DNA of 64,000 bases, from assembly GCA_019915015.1 (NCBI GenBank), contig JAHBBC010000012.1, forward strand, positions 682,001-746,000, read 5' to 3'. The position numbers were made by a program, and so were the translations under genes. This document shows, piece after piece, positions 35,729 to 46,325 of this stretch. Below the pieces are notes generated by a model. It was not told where the DNA came from and ran no database searches. It saw only the letters and a list, made by a program, of their open reading frames with translations. Position 1 is the first letter of the stretch, and every line of letters starts with the position of its first letter. The stretch comes from Auriscalpium vulgare. Its lineage: Eukaryota; Basidiomycota; Agaricomycetes; Russulales; Auriscalpiaceae.

Positions 35729-36416
35729 TAGCCTTGCGAGCTCTGAAAACATGCTTCATCTGTATCTCGTGTAGATGTATTTTACCTTTCCGCCGTGCGG
35801 CGCGCGCTTAGTAGTCCTTGTAACTTATTTTGAGTCCTCGGGCCACGCCCATAGTGTAGCCGCTGAATATTTAGAGGTGCAGTGTCACAAGCACCTCAGC
35901 AGCTAGCACGGCGAGTTCAGTCAGGGCCCTAAAGGCGTCTCGGGTGGGCGCCTCCAAAAACATGTTCTGCAGACGCCCAGGGGTCGAGGGCAGCCAGAGA
36001 ATACATGTCGAGGAGGCGTGATCTTGTTTCTGAGAATGAATGTGATGGGCAGAGGAAAGGATTTCGTCCGCAAAGACCGAAGCTATGGGGTAGTCTTTCT
36101 TTTTTCAGAGGCGACTCTATGGCTCATATGTTCGATGAGCTCAAAATCGCATTGCTGGGGAACACGTGACATTTCGCGATGCGATTCAAGTCCAGTCGTG
36201 TATCGCGAGGTCCTCGAGAAGCGGGAGCAACACGGTCAATTGTTGCTGTGAGCGTAGCGAAGACGATCGCAGCCATATCGTCGAGTGACTGTGCTGATCA
36301 AACTCAGACGATCGGTATGTCGCATCGAAATCAAATCAAACGCAGGCAGGAAAACTGGACGTCGCATGAACAACAGTAGGAGAGCAGATGGGGTAGATAC
36401 ACGGCGGGAGGTGCCC
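35729..36416. other. 3' flanks of the thioesterase and eS27 genes
   Basis: Convergent intergenic region of 688 bases. Only short non-conserved frames; no RNA gene or repeat seen. Confidence 0.6.
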
Positions 36417-36848
36417 TCAGTTTTTCCGACGGTATGAGCTGCCTGCACGCCAATCGCCCCGCATCAGCACATAAATTCGCACGCAGACGAGATGGAGACG
36501 CACCCTCTGTGAGCCGCGCGCGACCGCCGGTGGGCTGGCAGAGCACGGACGCGCAGCCGCCGCAGATGACGACGGTCTGCGCGTGCGAGAAGACGGTGGA
36601 GATCGCGTAGCACGCTGCGCAGAAACAGACCACCCAACGTCAGCGCACAAGTTGGGAAAATGGGATTGGGGGGCGTACATGGGCACTTGACGTCCATGAA
36701 GTAGGAGTTGGGCGACTGCACGAGGCGCTTGAGCTTGTGCCGCTTGGACTCGGCCTCCGCGGAGGGGTTGAGGAGATCGACGGCGAGAGTCTGCGGGCGG
36801 GGGGTTAGCATTGGCGTTGGCGGCGCCGGCAGGGTGTGCACGGACCAT
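36417..36848 (-). CDS. RPS27: Small ribosomal subunit protein eS27
   Basis: Exons on the minus strand are 36848-36846, 36790-36679, 36614-36504 and 36442-36417, giving 83 residues; yeast eS27 has 82. The first coding exon is the ATG alone, followed directly by a GTCCGT donor. The protein reads [15 protein letters not shown] at its start, then [10 protein letters not shown] and the zinc site CPSC...CGGC, and ends [11 protein letters not shown]. Splitting directly after the start codon is a familiar habit of ribosomal protein genes. The usual CPGC is CPSC here because the intron splits that codon. It is a structural protein of the 40S subunit. Confidence 0.92.
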   Translation of the reverse strand: MVRAHPAGAANANANPPPADSRRRSPQPLRGGRVQAAQAQAPRAVAQLLLHGRQVPMYAPQSHFPNLCADVGWSVSAQRATRSPPSSRTRRPSSSAAAARPCSASPPAVARGSQRVRLHLVCVRIYVLMRGDWRAGSSYRRKN

Positions 36849-38360
36849 GGTAGCGAGTGGTGGGCTTTTGGGTCGGAGGTGCCTGGGGCTACGGCGGCGG
36901 CGACGAGCTTTTGAGGGTGCGGGCGGAGACTGGAAACGCTGTGCGAGTTGTCCATGTCGATGTCGCGCTGCGAAGTAGAGTTAAGGTTCGAGCGGAGTCG
37001 CAGCGGAGTCTCGGTGTCCGCCGACGGTGGCCCGTGCCGCCCTGCCCGCCCCCGCCGTCGCTTCACCGCCCTCCGTACCTTGTACTTCTCGCGCCTTGTC
37101 TTCCTCATCTCCATTTCATCTTCAGTCTGAAGGCACGAATAAATATCGGGCCTCTTTGTGTGCGACTTTGTTCTGACAAGAGCGTGGGGACAGGACAGCG
37201 CGCATGCGACTCGGACGCGGTCACGGTTGCGCGCTGCACCGCCCTCGCCAGCGACTCCTTGTGCCGCTCCCGGCGCTTTCATTTCGCCCGCTGCGGTCCT
37301 TGTAATGCTCTTATTCTGCTTGTCTAGGCGCGTCGGTGTGGGCGCCATCGTATGGTCATTCGCGTGCTCCCCGTCCTGGTCCCTGTGCACCGCACTTGGT
37401 ATAGCCGGGCTTGTACTTATTTTGCTGCCGACATGCAAGCACGGAACGCTCTGGGGCCTGTCATATGAGAAGTCTGGGTACATTTCTTGGCTTGTGCTCG
37501 TGACCTGGGCTGGCTGGCACTTGGCTTCCAAGGGAGGCTCGTTGTCAGGCCGATCCGCCACTCGTCTCCAGCCTACCTTATTGTCGATCCTCAGGTCAGG
37601 TCAGGACACCTACTGGCCGGAAGATGGGGTCCACGGCGCGCCATCATTCCGCCCGGCATTCTGGACGCTAATTGTGTGGGTCACGGCCGTTCAGGGTACT
37701 CGAATAGTCGCGGAGAACGTTCGGGCGTATGTTTCTGATAGTTAGGGTTTCATATGCACTTCATAACTCAGAGGGTGCTTCTGCTCCAGCAACCTTATTG
37801 TGAGGACGGAGGGTTCCATGCGATGGGGCCGCTGCGCTGGGATGCCACGATGCTCGCAGTGTGCGGTCAGGGACAGAATGTACACGTATTTGACGCGGCG
37901 AAGCAACCCCGCACACAAAAGTGTGGGATGCGCGAGACGGCCGGGTTTCGGGAATGCTGCGAGCGACGTATGCAGTGTATACAGCTGCTCGTTCCTGTGC
38001 GCAAAGTGCCTGTGGAAGGGTCCGATTAGCCCGTGTGATGTGTATCGGCTGCGCATACGCAAGTGAGCGACCGCCACGCATCATACATCGGATGTTCGCG
38101 TCGACAATAGTGGCGAACTCTGTAATTGTGCCGGGAAGGCGGACAGGCGACAGAATCAGAAGTCGAAGGGCTGCCGGCGTGCAAATATTGACGGCTGGAC
38201 GTAAGGGCGGGACGCTATTGTCTTTGGGAGGGACGCGATCACGTGCCGCAGTGCGGCATTGTTGCCTAAAGCGGCATATGGGGACTTTTTGTACTTGTTT
38301 CTTTTGTTTCCGAGGGACAACGCTCATTGTCCTCCCCCAAACGCCCACATGTCCGTCGTC
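36849..38360. other. Divergent intergenic region between eS27 and the BTG-domain gene
   Basis: Overlapping frames occur on both strands, including one of 365 codons on the minus strand. It encloses the eS27 exons out of frame and shows no family signature, so it is treated as spurious. The eS27 promoter must lie in the first few hundred bases. Nothing else could be supported. Confidence 0.5.
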
Positions 38361-38773
38361 TATAAGTATCCAGCGACTGTGGCCCGAATGTCCCATCCTC
38401 TCCTGGGTTCAACACATCGTCTCTTCTTTCTCTTCATTTCAGTCCGGGTTAGTCGCCTCCGCTCCTGTCTCATACTCTCCTCGCTGACTGTCGCCATCTA
38501 TCCCTTTTTCGCCCATCTATCCCTTTTTGCCTGTCCGCTAGTTGTTAGGTGAGCGGTCTCGTTCGCTATACCCATATCCCGCCTCTGACCCACTGCCTTA
38601 GACCTATTTTATCCATCCGCACCTGCACATTCCACGTCTCATTTCTCCGTCGACGATCTCCACTTGCCATCTCGCTCTCATAGACTCTTTTTGAGCCCAT
38701 CCGCATCGTATCGCAGGTCGATTCTCATCCACTCAGCATCTACTTGAACTCTTCTCTTCCTTCCACAACCACA
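38361..38773 (+). promoter_or_regulatory. TATA box and C/T-rich leader of the BTG-domain gene
   Basis: TATAAGT at 38361-38367 is followed by a strongly pyrimidine-rich tract (about 38430-38770) leading to the start codon. The TATA position suggests transcription begins near 38395 with a leader of more than 370 bases, unless a leader intron exists. Confidence 0.5.
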
Positions 38774-39838
38774 ATGGCCGTCTCCACCACCACCCCCTCC
38801 ATCCTCGCCATCACCGTGGCCCAGACCATCGCCTACATCACCCGGCCCTTGATGATGCGCTATCCTGCTGCGACCATCCTCAAGCTGCGGCTCGCCCTCG
38901 AGGCCAACCTCACCGCGCACTACGCCACGTCGTGGGTGCCCACCGAGCCCCTGCGCGGCTCCGGCCGGCGCTGCCTCACGCTCTCGCCCGCGTCCATTCC
39001 CCCTCGCCCCATCTACTCCGCATGCGTTGCCGCCAAGGTGCAGTGGAGCGAGTGGATCGCACTCCTCGGCGGGCTCGAGTTCGACCTCTTCGTCGACCCC
39101 GGCTGCGTCTCCGTGCGCTTCAGCCAGCTCAGCCGCCAGCAGAGCCAGATCATCACCATCTGGTCCGCCGCGCCCGCACAGGAGGAGGCAAAGGCGCAGG
39201 TCGACGACATGAGCCGGGAGCTCGCGCTGCAGGCGCAGATCCGCGCGCAGGCTGCGGCCCGCCGCGCCCCTCCTACCCTCGCGCAGCGCCTGCTGCAGGA
39301 CGACGAGGACGAGGACGAGCTCTTCGCCGCGATCGCGGACGAGATGCGCGAGCCGACATGGATGACGCCCGTGCTCAGCAAGTTCCCCACCACCACCACC
39401 ACCGCCGCCGCCACCACTGTGCCCGCCGCCGACTCCATCTTCACGCACTCCCGCTCGAGCTCGCGCTCGTCGACGTACAGCGACTTCACGTTCTCCTCCG
39501 ACTCGTCCGACTCGGGCATGTCCGCGACGACGGTGTCCTCCGCCGCCACCGAGGCGTCGAAGCTCTCGCGCCGCGAGCGCGCGCGCCAGGCCCGAGTGTT
39601 CATCGACCATACGAAGAAGGAGGTCACCAACTACGACGGCGGGAAGACCACCGTCCTCACCGGCGGCGTCATGCTCGGCGCCGCACGCTCCGCCGCACCC
39701 GCACGCCCCGCCGCGCCCGCACCCGCACGCCAGGCCCCCGCGCCGGTGTACGTCGCCCCCAGGCCCGCGTTCGCCCCGCGCCCAGTGTTCGGGCACGGCG
39801 CGACGCCCAGCGGCAGCTGGCGCGCCCTCCGCGCGTAA
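38774..39838 (+). CDS. BTG/Tob-domain (anti-proliferative) protein
   Basis: A single exon of 354 codons. Residues 1-115 resemble the BTG/Tob fold: helices LRLALEANLTAHYATSWVP, then GSGRRCLTLSP (compare the GSGYRCIRI box) and LGGLEFDLFVDPGCVSVRF (compare LTLWVDPYEVSYRIG). The rest is low complexity, with acidic DDEDEDELF, Thr/Ala, Ser-rich and Ala/Pro/Arg-rich tracts. A conserved-looking basic patch SRRERARQARVFIDHTKKEV lies near residue 280. Animal BTG/Tob proteins recruit CCR4-NOT/CAF1 deadenylase to mRNAs, so a role in mRNA decay is a reasonable inference. The lack of introns is unusual beside its neighbours. Confidence 0.75.
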   Translation: MAVSTTTPSILAITVAQTIAYITRPLMMRYPAATILKLRLALEANLTAHYATSWVPTEPLRGSGRRCLTLSPASIPPRPIYSACVAAKVQWSEWIALLGGLEFDLFVDPGCVSVRFSQLSRQQSQIITIWSAAPAQEEAKAQVDDMSRELALQAQIRAQAAARRAPPTLAQRLLQDDEDEDELFAAIADEMREPTWMTPVLSKFPTTTTTAAATTVPAADSIFTHSRSSSRSSTYSDFTFSSDSSDSGMSATTVSSAATEASKLSRRERARQARVFIDHTKKEVTNYDGGKTTVLTGGVMLGAARSAAPARPAAPAPARQAPAPVYVAPRPAFAPRPVFGHGATPSGSWRALRA

Positions 39839-40539
39839 GCGCATGACCGGCACGACGCCCCACCCACCCCACGCTCCTGACGATCTCAGTGCAGGGCACT
39901 CACTTCGACGACGACGCGCATAACGAAAAAAAACCAATGATTTTTCCATTTCATTTCCCGCACGGACCCTGGTCTCCATTGTATACTCTAGCATCTCCTT
40001 CCACCCTCCCTCATAATCCTCCTTTTGTATCCATTTGCTTCGGCCACTGTTTTCACCAGTCGTACGGAATGTGTAGCATTTTTGATTGTCTCGGACTGTA
40101 GCTAGTAGGCCTTTTTCTAATTTGCTCTTCGGCGGCTTGCTGCTGTCTACGCACGTACATATCTGTGTTGCATCTATCTTTCTTTCTCTCTTGTACATCT
40201 GCTGCCATACTTGGCCTGGCGTATAACGATTTTGCTGCTGGTTCTGAAACTTCATGACTTGGCTGTTGGTGGTGGAACGACTGTCTTACCGCGCGAGTGA
40301 AAGCAAGAACAACAAAATAAAAGGTAAGTTACTGAGCTCGTGCTTGCGCTCCTTCGCAATCTATTTCTGCACTAGAGGCTGCGCGTTCTGAGACGGCCAG
40401 GTAGTTTATCACGCGACGGGGATTGAGCAGCTGCAGACGGACGGCTGCGGCTCGCCAGAGGACTCTTATACGTCGGCAAGAGAACTGCTTGATCTTTAAT
40501 TATGAACCTGTATGTTACTTACTGACTGCCGGATATATA
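39839..40539. other. 3' flanks, no gene seen
   Basis: This is T-rich sequence after the BTG-domain gene with possible polyadenylation signals (e.g. near 40315, AAATAAAA), running into the tail of the next minus-strand ORF. No coding or RNA feature is supported. Confidence 0.6.
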
Positions 40540-41175
40540 TTAATGCTGCATCATATCTGCATTGTTAAACCGGTCGACTACAGTCCTAGGACTTTGGCCG
40601 GGAAACTCGTAATTGTTAGCCGCCACCGTTAACTCCCGTCCTTCATCTAACGCTGGGAACCGACAGCGCCTCCTCAAAGAATTGTACACCGCCTTCTCCA
40701 GCGTCTTCGCCGGAAATGCTCGCGTGGGGTTGTAATACTGCTTGTCGCTGAGAAACTCTGCCTCGATGACGGCCTCAGGCTCGGGAGACCCGCAGCAAGG
40801 GTCCGTAAATATGCCTATACACCAGAACAGCGCCCGCGCAAGTGCGGCCGGTTCTGCTTCGCTGAGGTGCGAATGCTTATCGACCAGCTGCAAGAGCACA
40901 TTCTCCTCGTGGCTGACGCCATCTGCATGCAGGAACCAATGGCGAGGGGCTTGCCTGGTACCTCTATTCACGGCCCTCCTGAACGAGAAGTAGTACACCG
41001 CCCCGACCAAGGACTCGACAGGTGCATTGCGCGCATAGAGGGTGGGGTTCATGACCTGCGCGGCGACGAACTCGAGGAGGATGACGAACTTCGTTGACGG
41101 GTACGCGCCGAAACCCTTGAGACCAAGGGAGTCGAACAGAGACTCAGCCAGACGCGTTTCAGCCACAGCCGACAA
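40540..41175 (-). CDS. Unrecognised protein, possible start missing
   Basis: An open minus-strand frame of about 210 codons starts near LAESLFDSLGLKGFGAYPST and contains FVILLEFVAAQVMNPTLYAR, LVDKHSHLSEAEPAALARAL and AKTLEKAVYNSLRRRC. It has no ATG at its upstream end, so an exon is missing or the frame is a fragment. Composition is that of a globular protein. It resembles the ORF just upstream (41214-41468) in the spacing of LF..LG and FVxxxEF motifs. No family recognised. Confidence 0.4.
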   Translation of the reverse strand: MSAVAETRLAESLFDSLGLKGFGAYPSTKFVILLEFVAAQVMNPTLYARNAPVESLVGAVYYFSFRRAVNRGTRQAPRHWFLHADGVSHEENVLLQLVDKHSHLSEAEPAALARALFWCIGIFTDPCCGSPEPEAVIEAEFLSDKQYYNPTRAFPAKTLEKAVYNSLRRRCRFPALDEGRELTVAANNYEFPGQSPRTVVDRFNNADMMQH

Positions 41176-41213
41176 ATTTCGTAGTAGCCTATAAAATTCT
41201 TGATTGTCTCTGC

Positions 41214-41468
41214 CTAGTCTGTAGTGTGCAGATTTCGTGGAAAGGATGGCGTGTGCTTTGGCGGGAGGGCGGGCCGCGAGAGGAATCTGTGCGCCGCCTC
41301 GCTCAGAGACGCGGCTAGCTGAGTGCGGCTGGCGTTGCCGCGCGCCTTGTCCTCGATGAACTCGAAGTAGACGACGAATTCGATGGGGAGGCAGAGCTTG
41401 ACGTGGACGGAGAAAGAGTAACCCATGGCATGGAAGAGCGCAGTCTTGAGGACATCGGGGTCGGCCAT
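41214..41468 (-). CDS. Unrecognised short ORF related to its neighbour
   Basis: Starting MADPDVLKTALFHAMGYSF, the frame continues KLCLPIEFVVYFEFIEDKARG and stops at 41214. The pattern matches LAESLFDSLGL...KFVILLEFVAAQV in the downstream ORF, which suggests a partial tandem duplication. Upstream, 41589-41625 reads EGKALSAVINENV on the minus strand, recalling AKTLEKAVYNSL of the other copy, so remnants of a further unit may be present. Confidence 0.35.
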   Translation of the reverse strand: MADPDVLKTALFHAMGYSFSVHVKLCLPIEFVVYFEFIEDKARGNASRTQLAASLSEAAHRFLSRPALPPKHTPSFPRNLHTTD

Positions 41469-43387
41469 GGTCAAGTCTGCGTGCTCGTTGACCAGACGAA
41501 TGAGCTCGAGGGCGTTTTCACTCCGATTGAGAATTCCGTCTTCGGGAAGCTTGTTTTGATGCAGCGATACCCGCGTCGGTCACGGTGAGAGTGCTAGACG
41601 TTTTCGTTGATGACGGCGGAGAGGGCTTTTCCTTCCGATGACGCTGAAGGGAATCAGAATATGGCGACTGGCGAGAGCGTACATTACCCATAGTGTAAAA
41701 TTGTGAGAGTTCAGTGATGCAAGAGCGAATATATATGCCATCAAGACAAATAGGGGAGGAGCGGATGCATACAAAGCGGCGCTCCTTTGCAATGTCTCAG
41801 TCAACGCCATAGGAGGGTGGGCTTACCCTTCCGGTGAATACAAACCTATCTGCGGCAACAGCCGTCGCCATATGCGAGGTACACCCTCGTCTATTCCGTC
41901 GCTATGAGGTTTGCCAGGCGGAGGAGACCAATACGGTGACGTACCGACGTATATATTTGCAATTGCGGCCAGCTCGGTCGGGATCCAGCTGCGCAGCTCC
42001 CGTCCTGGCTGTTCGAAGGAAGGTCATGGGCTGCCACGCCTGCTCGCTCAGACTCACTTTATTGCCACACTGATGAAACACACCGCCCTGTGCTAGAGTC
42101 CAGTACCGTGTCAGAAGTTGTGCAAACTTGACAACGATCCAGTTGCTTTTGCAAGCCGCGCGGGAAGAGTTGGAGAGGAAGTCGAAGACAAGAGCGAGCA
42201 GTGTGGAAGCCGCCTGTCGGCGACAACACTCGGAGCGCGGGAGGATCACACGCGACCAGAAAGGAATCGTGTGTGATTGAACGTCCGTGCTAGCACCGTA
42301 CGAGATGAGGGGGAGAGACAGAGGAAAGAACTATCGTTAGCACACACCTAGCACCGTACGAGATGAGGGGGAGAGACAGAGGAAAGAACTATCGAGGGCG
42401 GCGCTGGCGTGCGCGTATATGTGAGCCGCAAGGCGACCGAATCGAGAGAGAAGTATCTAAGTATAGTAAGATCATGTCCGAATCGAGAGATGACGCGACG
42501 CGCCGGAGCGCGTCGTCCGGTGACCGTGTACGCGTTGATGAGATGAACCCTGGGGGAGGCCCCGGGGACGTCGATAGAAATGGAGGGAGCGAGCAGCCAA
42601 CCGCTGGCCCAAGAGGTAGTGGGTCGGAGGAAGAAACCCAAGGTCGCGACCGTGCCCCGAACAACCCACCCAGGACCCCGCGGGTCCTGCCCTCGTCCGG
42701 CGTCTCTCTCTCTCTCTCTTTCTCTGCTCCCGCCCGACCGTCGCACGTTGCGTCTCCTCCCACACTATTCGATGCGACCCTCCCATCTGTCACCGCTGGC
42801 CCGTCCTAGTCGCGGCGTCGCCCTTGCCGTCCGACCGTCCGACCTGTGTCCCTGCGCTTGCACCGTCCGAGTAGCTATCCTAGAATATAAACGTCAGTCA
42901 TAAAACCTACCACACTGTATCACTCCAGTCTGTGGTTGAGTCGGGGCAGCGTAGCCCGTAGTATCGCAAAGGTGGCGCGACCCGGATGTCGCTACGGTTT
43001 CCTGGTTTAAGTCATCGTGTCGGCCCAGTGGTCTGGCTGTGTCGCGTCGTGCGATGCTCTCTGTGAAGCAGGAATGAAAGGTGTAGTCTCGGGTGTAGGC
43101 CCAAGGTCCAAAAGTGTCCCTACAACAAGTCGAATCGCGTCTATATACCGCTGCTTCGTCAGCTCTTCCCACGCGTCTGCGCTCCTACGCGTCCTACCAA
43201 GTTCCGCGCCCGACCGTTCCGACTCCCTACCTCGGCTCTCCGACTCCTCCCCAGACGCTCGCTCGCTTTGTGCTGTCCCGTGGTCGTGCCGGTGCCGCGA
43301 CGCCTGTGGGGCGTCTCGGGGGTGTGTGTCTTGGTGTAGCGGTGTGATTGGTCCGTTTCGGTGCCTGTAGCGCTGCGGGTCCCATCA
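41469..43387. other. Region without a recognised gene, start of the accessory zone
   Basis: A plus-strand frame 42363-42809 is Ser/Pro/Arg-rich, begins inside a duplicated segment and has no signature, so it is not called. The 300 bases before 43388 may be an LTR read on the minus strand, beginning TGATGGG right after the C-tract motif, but no second copy of it is in the window. Confidence 0.4.
42290..42394 (+). repeat. 47-bp direct repeat
   Basis: The segment starting CTAGCACCGTACGAGATGAG occurs at 42290-42336 and again, identical, at 42348-42394, separated by 11 bases (TTAGCACACAC). It looks like a recent local duplication. Confidence 0.9.
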
Positions 43388-43403
43388 TCCTCCCCCCAAC
43401 TGA
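43388..43403. promoter_or_regulatory. C-tract motif before gene A
   Basis: TCCTCCCCCCAACTGA. The same 16 bases lie before gene B, and a one-mismatch copy lies beside the second gypsy element. On the minus strand it reads as a polypurine tract followed by TG. It ends 133 bases before the gene A start codon. Confidence 0.6.
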
Positions 43404-43536
43404 GCTACCGACTGCCCTCAGTCGGCGAATCCCCGGATGGCTCCTCCAGATAAAGGCTCCCTCGCGCCGTCTCGATGAGTCGTCAGGTAGCGTCGCACTG
43501 CCCGCCCGACCAACCAACCCCCCCCCACACACCATC

Positions 43537-44764
43537 ATGACCTGGTCTCCCCACACGTACCGTCGCGGTACTCTCTTGCTGTACCACCTGGGTCGGGCCC
43601 CCAGCGCGGACTTCCCGCTCGCAGCAGCCGCCGAAGCGATCGAATCGCGCGAGCGTTGGGCACAGGAGGTGTTGGCTGTCATCGTACGGTTCCCCTCTTT
43701 TCCGCCCCGTTGTCGCGCTAACCGTCCGCTCCCATCGGCTGTAGGAATCCATCACCGATTCCGACCCCAGGCTGATCATCCCCCTCGCCGAGCGCATCCT
43801 CATGCCGATACTCGAGAACGCCATCCTCCTCGTACCCGAGGTCGAGGATCGCTTCCGCTCGTGGGCGGGGCGCTTTCTTCGTCCCGCCCCGCTCCCTACG
43901 ACCGAGCTGCACCCGTGGACCTCCGTTGTTGATCGAGTCGACCTACTTGACGCCCCCAAGGTTCGGCTGACCGCGACGCTGGTTGAGGAGAACTTTTGGG
44001 TCGTGTTTCGCAAACGCGGGTGCTCGGTCGCGTCGTACTTGCGCGAGCTCGCCATTTTCCATGCCGCCATCCCCGATGACCGTCCCCTGGGCAACCAGAC
44101 GTGGGTCGCGTACGTCCTCCGAGAGGCCTTGGAATGTTCCGCGCTCTCCATTCGCCACTCGCGTGGTGGGACCGCTTTCCTTCCCGACTACGTCGCCCGC
44201 GAGTCGACCGCTTGGCCCATTTCGCCCCCCACGCAGTACGGTCGCAACCTCGGCGGACTGGGTGCGCGTCTTTTAGCTCGTTTTGAGGCCGTGTACCGCG
44301 AGACCGTCGAGGAGCTCGCTGGGGCTACGGAGAACGTCGCCAATCTGCAAGCCCTTTGGGCCGACGCTCCCTACCTGTTAGCCATCGTTCGCGACCCCTG
44401 CCTCTCCCTCGAGCACGCAACCCGACTCTTCCTGGAGTACGCAGTGACTGCGGCATACGTTCTGCGCCATTTCCCAGCCGCCCCGACCGAGCCCGACCTT
44501 TACACGAACAACCTCTTGGTGACCTTTGTGCGCCATCGTGTATTGTCGGGGCTCCCCGCCTTGCCCGCCGGTGATGGTGTCGGCTTGGTTGACGACGATG
44601 CCGGCGGTGTCGATTCCGACGAGCAGATGCAGGGCGATCCCGTGGACGCCGGGGGTGTCGGGGATAATGTCGCTGTGATGGAGCGTGTGGTGGTCGGCGA
44701 TGTCGGCGCGATAGTGGATTACCGCAGCGATAGTGGTAGCGACATCGCGAGCAGTCGCGAGTAG
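43537..44764 (+). CDS. Lineage-specific gene A of an accessory family
   Basis: Exon 1 (43537-43683) has exactly 49 codons and ends RERWAQEVLAVI at a GTACGG donor. Exon 2 (43745-44764) encodes ESITDSDPRLIIPLAERILM and a helical globular body of about 270 residues, then an acidic Gly/Asp/Val-rich tail (DDDAGGVDSDEQMQGDP). The total is 388 residues. Gene B has a 49-codon first exon ending REEWGRKVATLY and a similar start to exon 2, so the two are paralogs with a shared intron position. No known domain was recognised. The stop codon TAG is followed directly by TGTA, as in gene C. The position between C-tract motifs suggests linkage to retroelements. Confidence 0.7.
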
Positions 44765-45051
44765 TGTACCCCTTCTGTAAATGGTCTCTCCGGCCGCCAT
44801 GAATCGCACAGAACTGTGGCCCCTGATGTCTCATAGCAATGATCGTCGCGTTTCGCTGCGTGGGCGACTCATAGCGTCGCGCGGTCTCCGACCGTGTTCT
44901 GATGGATCGCGGATTCGGTTGCGCGTGGTCGGCTCTGACTTTGTCTTGTCCCGCTCCCTTCTGGCTACTTGTTCCTCGTGCACCCTGCGCAGGCTGGTCA
45001 CCCGTCGCCGAGAAAATCCCTATCTTTCTCCTCGTCGCTCGTGACTGGCCA
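44765..45051. other. 287-bp spacer between genes A and B, possibly an LTR
   Basis: It begins TGTACCCC right after the gene A stop codon and ends GGCCA at the next C-tract motif, so on the minus strand it is bounded TG...CA next to a purine tract. This would fit an LTR, but no second copy is visible. It could equally be 3' flank plus promoter. Confidence 0.35.
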
Positions 45052-45067
45052 TCCTCCCCCCAACTGA
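45052..45067. promoter_or_regulatory. C-tract motif before gene B
   Basis: TCCTCCCCCCAACTGA, identical to the copy at 43388. It ends 119 bases before the gene B start codon. Confidence 0.6.
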
Positions 45068-45186
45068 AATCTGCGCCTGTCCTCAGACGCAAATTCTCCG
45101 GCCAAACCCCGGCATATCGGGTCGCGGCGGGTTTCCGACGGCCTACATAACGAGTGCGGTCGGTGCGTGCGACCCAGCCTCCGACC

Positions 45187-46325
45187 ATGTCGTCCAGTTT
45201 CACCCTTGAGGCGCGTGCTTTCGCCCTTGTCGGGCTACTCCTCACTCCGCCCGCGATTGACCTGGAGACCGCTCCCGTCGAGACCCTGGTTCTGGCTCGG
45301 GAGGAGTGGGGTCGCAAGGTTGCTACGCTCTACGTAAGTCCTCGCGCTGTCGTTGCGATCCCCGCTCACGTCCGTGTCGCGCTTATCCAGAATGAAGTGT
45401 ATAACACTGCGAAGCCATCCGTCCTTCGTCTTGTCCAGGCAATTGTCAGCCCCGTCTTCGAGACGCTGTTCACTGTGTCCCCCGAGTCGCGCGCCGCGTT
45501 TGCTGAATGGGGTGGTAACCTCGTCAGCGACCTCGCGCCTCCGACGTCCGCTCCTCTCGACCCGACATTTTCGGTTCGCCCGATCGCTGGATTCACCTTC
45601 CCGAACAATCGCGACCACTCTCGCCAGCTCTCGCGCCTCTGCGAGGGCGCCCTGTGGGCCGCATTTGAGTCGGGCCGCACGTCCGTTCCCCAGTACCGTC
45701 GCAGCCTTGGTGAGCTCTGCTTGGCCGCTCATCCCACCGGTCGCGGAGCGGGCATCGACGCGACAGTCCACGCGGAGTTCATTGCCGGCATGAATGCTTG
45801 CGCTTCGGCTCTTCAGCGCCTGAACGGCGGGGAAGAGGCCCTCCTGTCCGAGGTCCATCGCCTCTCCTACTCGACCACCGGCATATCCCTCCCCGACCTC
45901 CTGCGTACCCTCGCGCACCCTCTGTCCGATACGCTCATTACCCACACCACCGAGACCGTGGCGACCTTGGCGTCGATCTACGGCACCATCGCGCAACTTG
46001 CGCGACCCGACGACCGCCGCGCGCGTGGTCGCTGGGGTCCGTATGCCGACGCCTTTGACTCCGCGGATGGGTTCTTGGAGGCCGCCGCTGCCGCGTATCT
46101 GCGCGACGCCTTGCAGTGGTCCACCACTATCGACAGTCTTCATGCGCGCACCGCCATTGAGAGCGCTATCCTCGCGTCGAACCTCCCCACCGAGTTATTG
46201 GCCGACGTCCACAGCGACCCGACGATGTTCTTGGACGAGGTCGTGACGTTCCGCGCAGTCCCGATGGGTTGGCAAAACGCGCACCGTGGTCGTCGAGGCG
46301 GGGGTGCGACTCGGGGGCGCCTCAC
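45187..46325 (+). pseudogene. Gene B of the accessory family, interrupted by a retrotransposon
   Basis: Exon 1 (45187-45333) has 49 codons; a GTAAGT...CCAG intron of 57 nt (45334-45390) happens to stay open, so an unspliced frame is also readable. The body is helical (TAKPSVLRLVQAIVSPVFETL, SLPDLLRTLAHPLSDTLI) and ends in a basic GRRGGGATRGR patch. At 46326 a chromovirus LTR begins and the frame continues 23 codons into it before stopping at 46395. The original tail is still present after the element, at 56245-56287, in the correct phase. The interrupted gene therefore makes a protein with about the normal length but an LTR-encoded end. No known domain was recognised. Confidence 0.75.
46321..46325. 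repeat. Target site duplication, left copy
   Basis: CTCAC, repeated directly after the other LTR at 56240-56244. Five bases is the usual length for Ty3/gypsy integrases. Confidence 0.9.

Noticed and set aside
36464..37561. 365-codon minus-strand open frame over the eS27 gene
   Set aside because: It runs through the eS27 introns and exons out of frame, and only its overlap with eS27 shows conserved sequence.
38678..40255. 525-codon minus-strand open frame over the BTG-domain gene
   Set aside because: It is antisense to a gene with a recognisable domain and is a by-product of very GC-rich codon use. Its Arg/Gly/Ala-rich translation has no signature.
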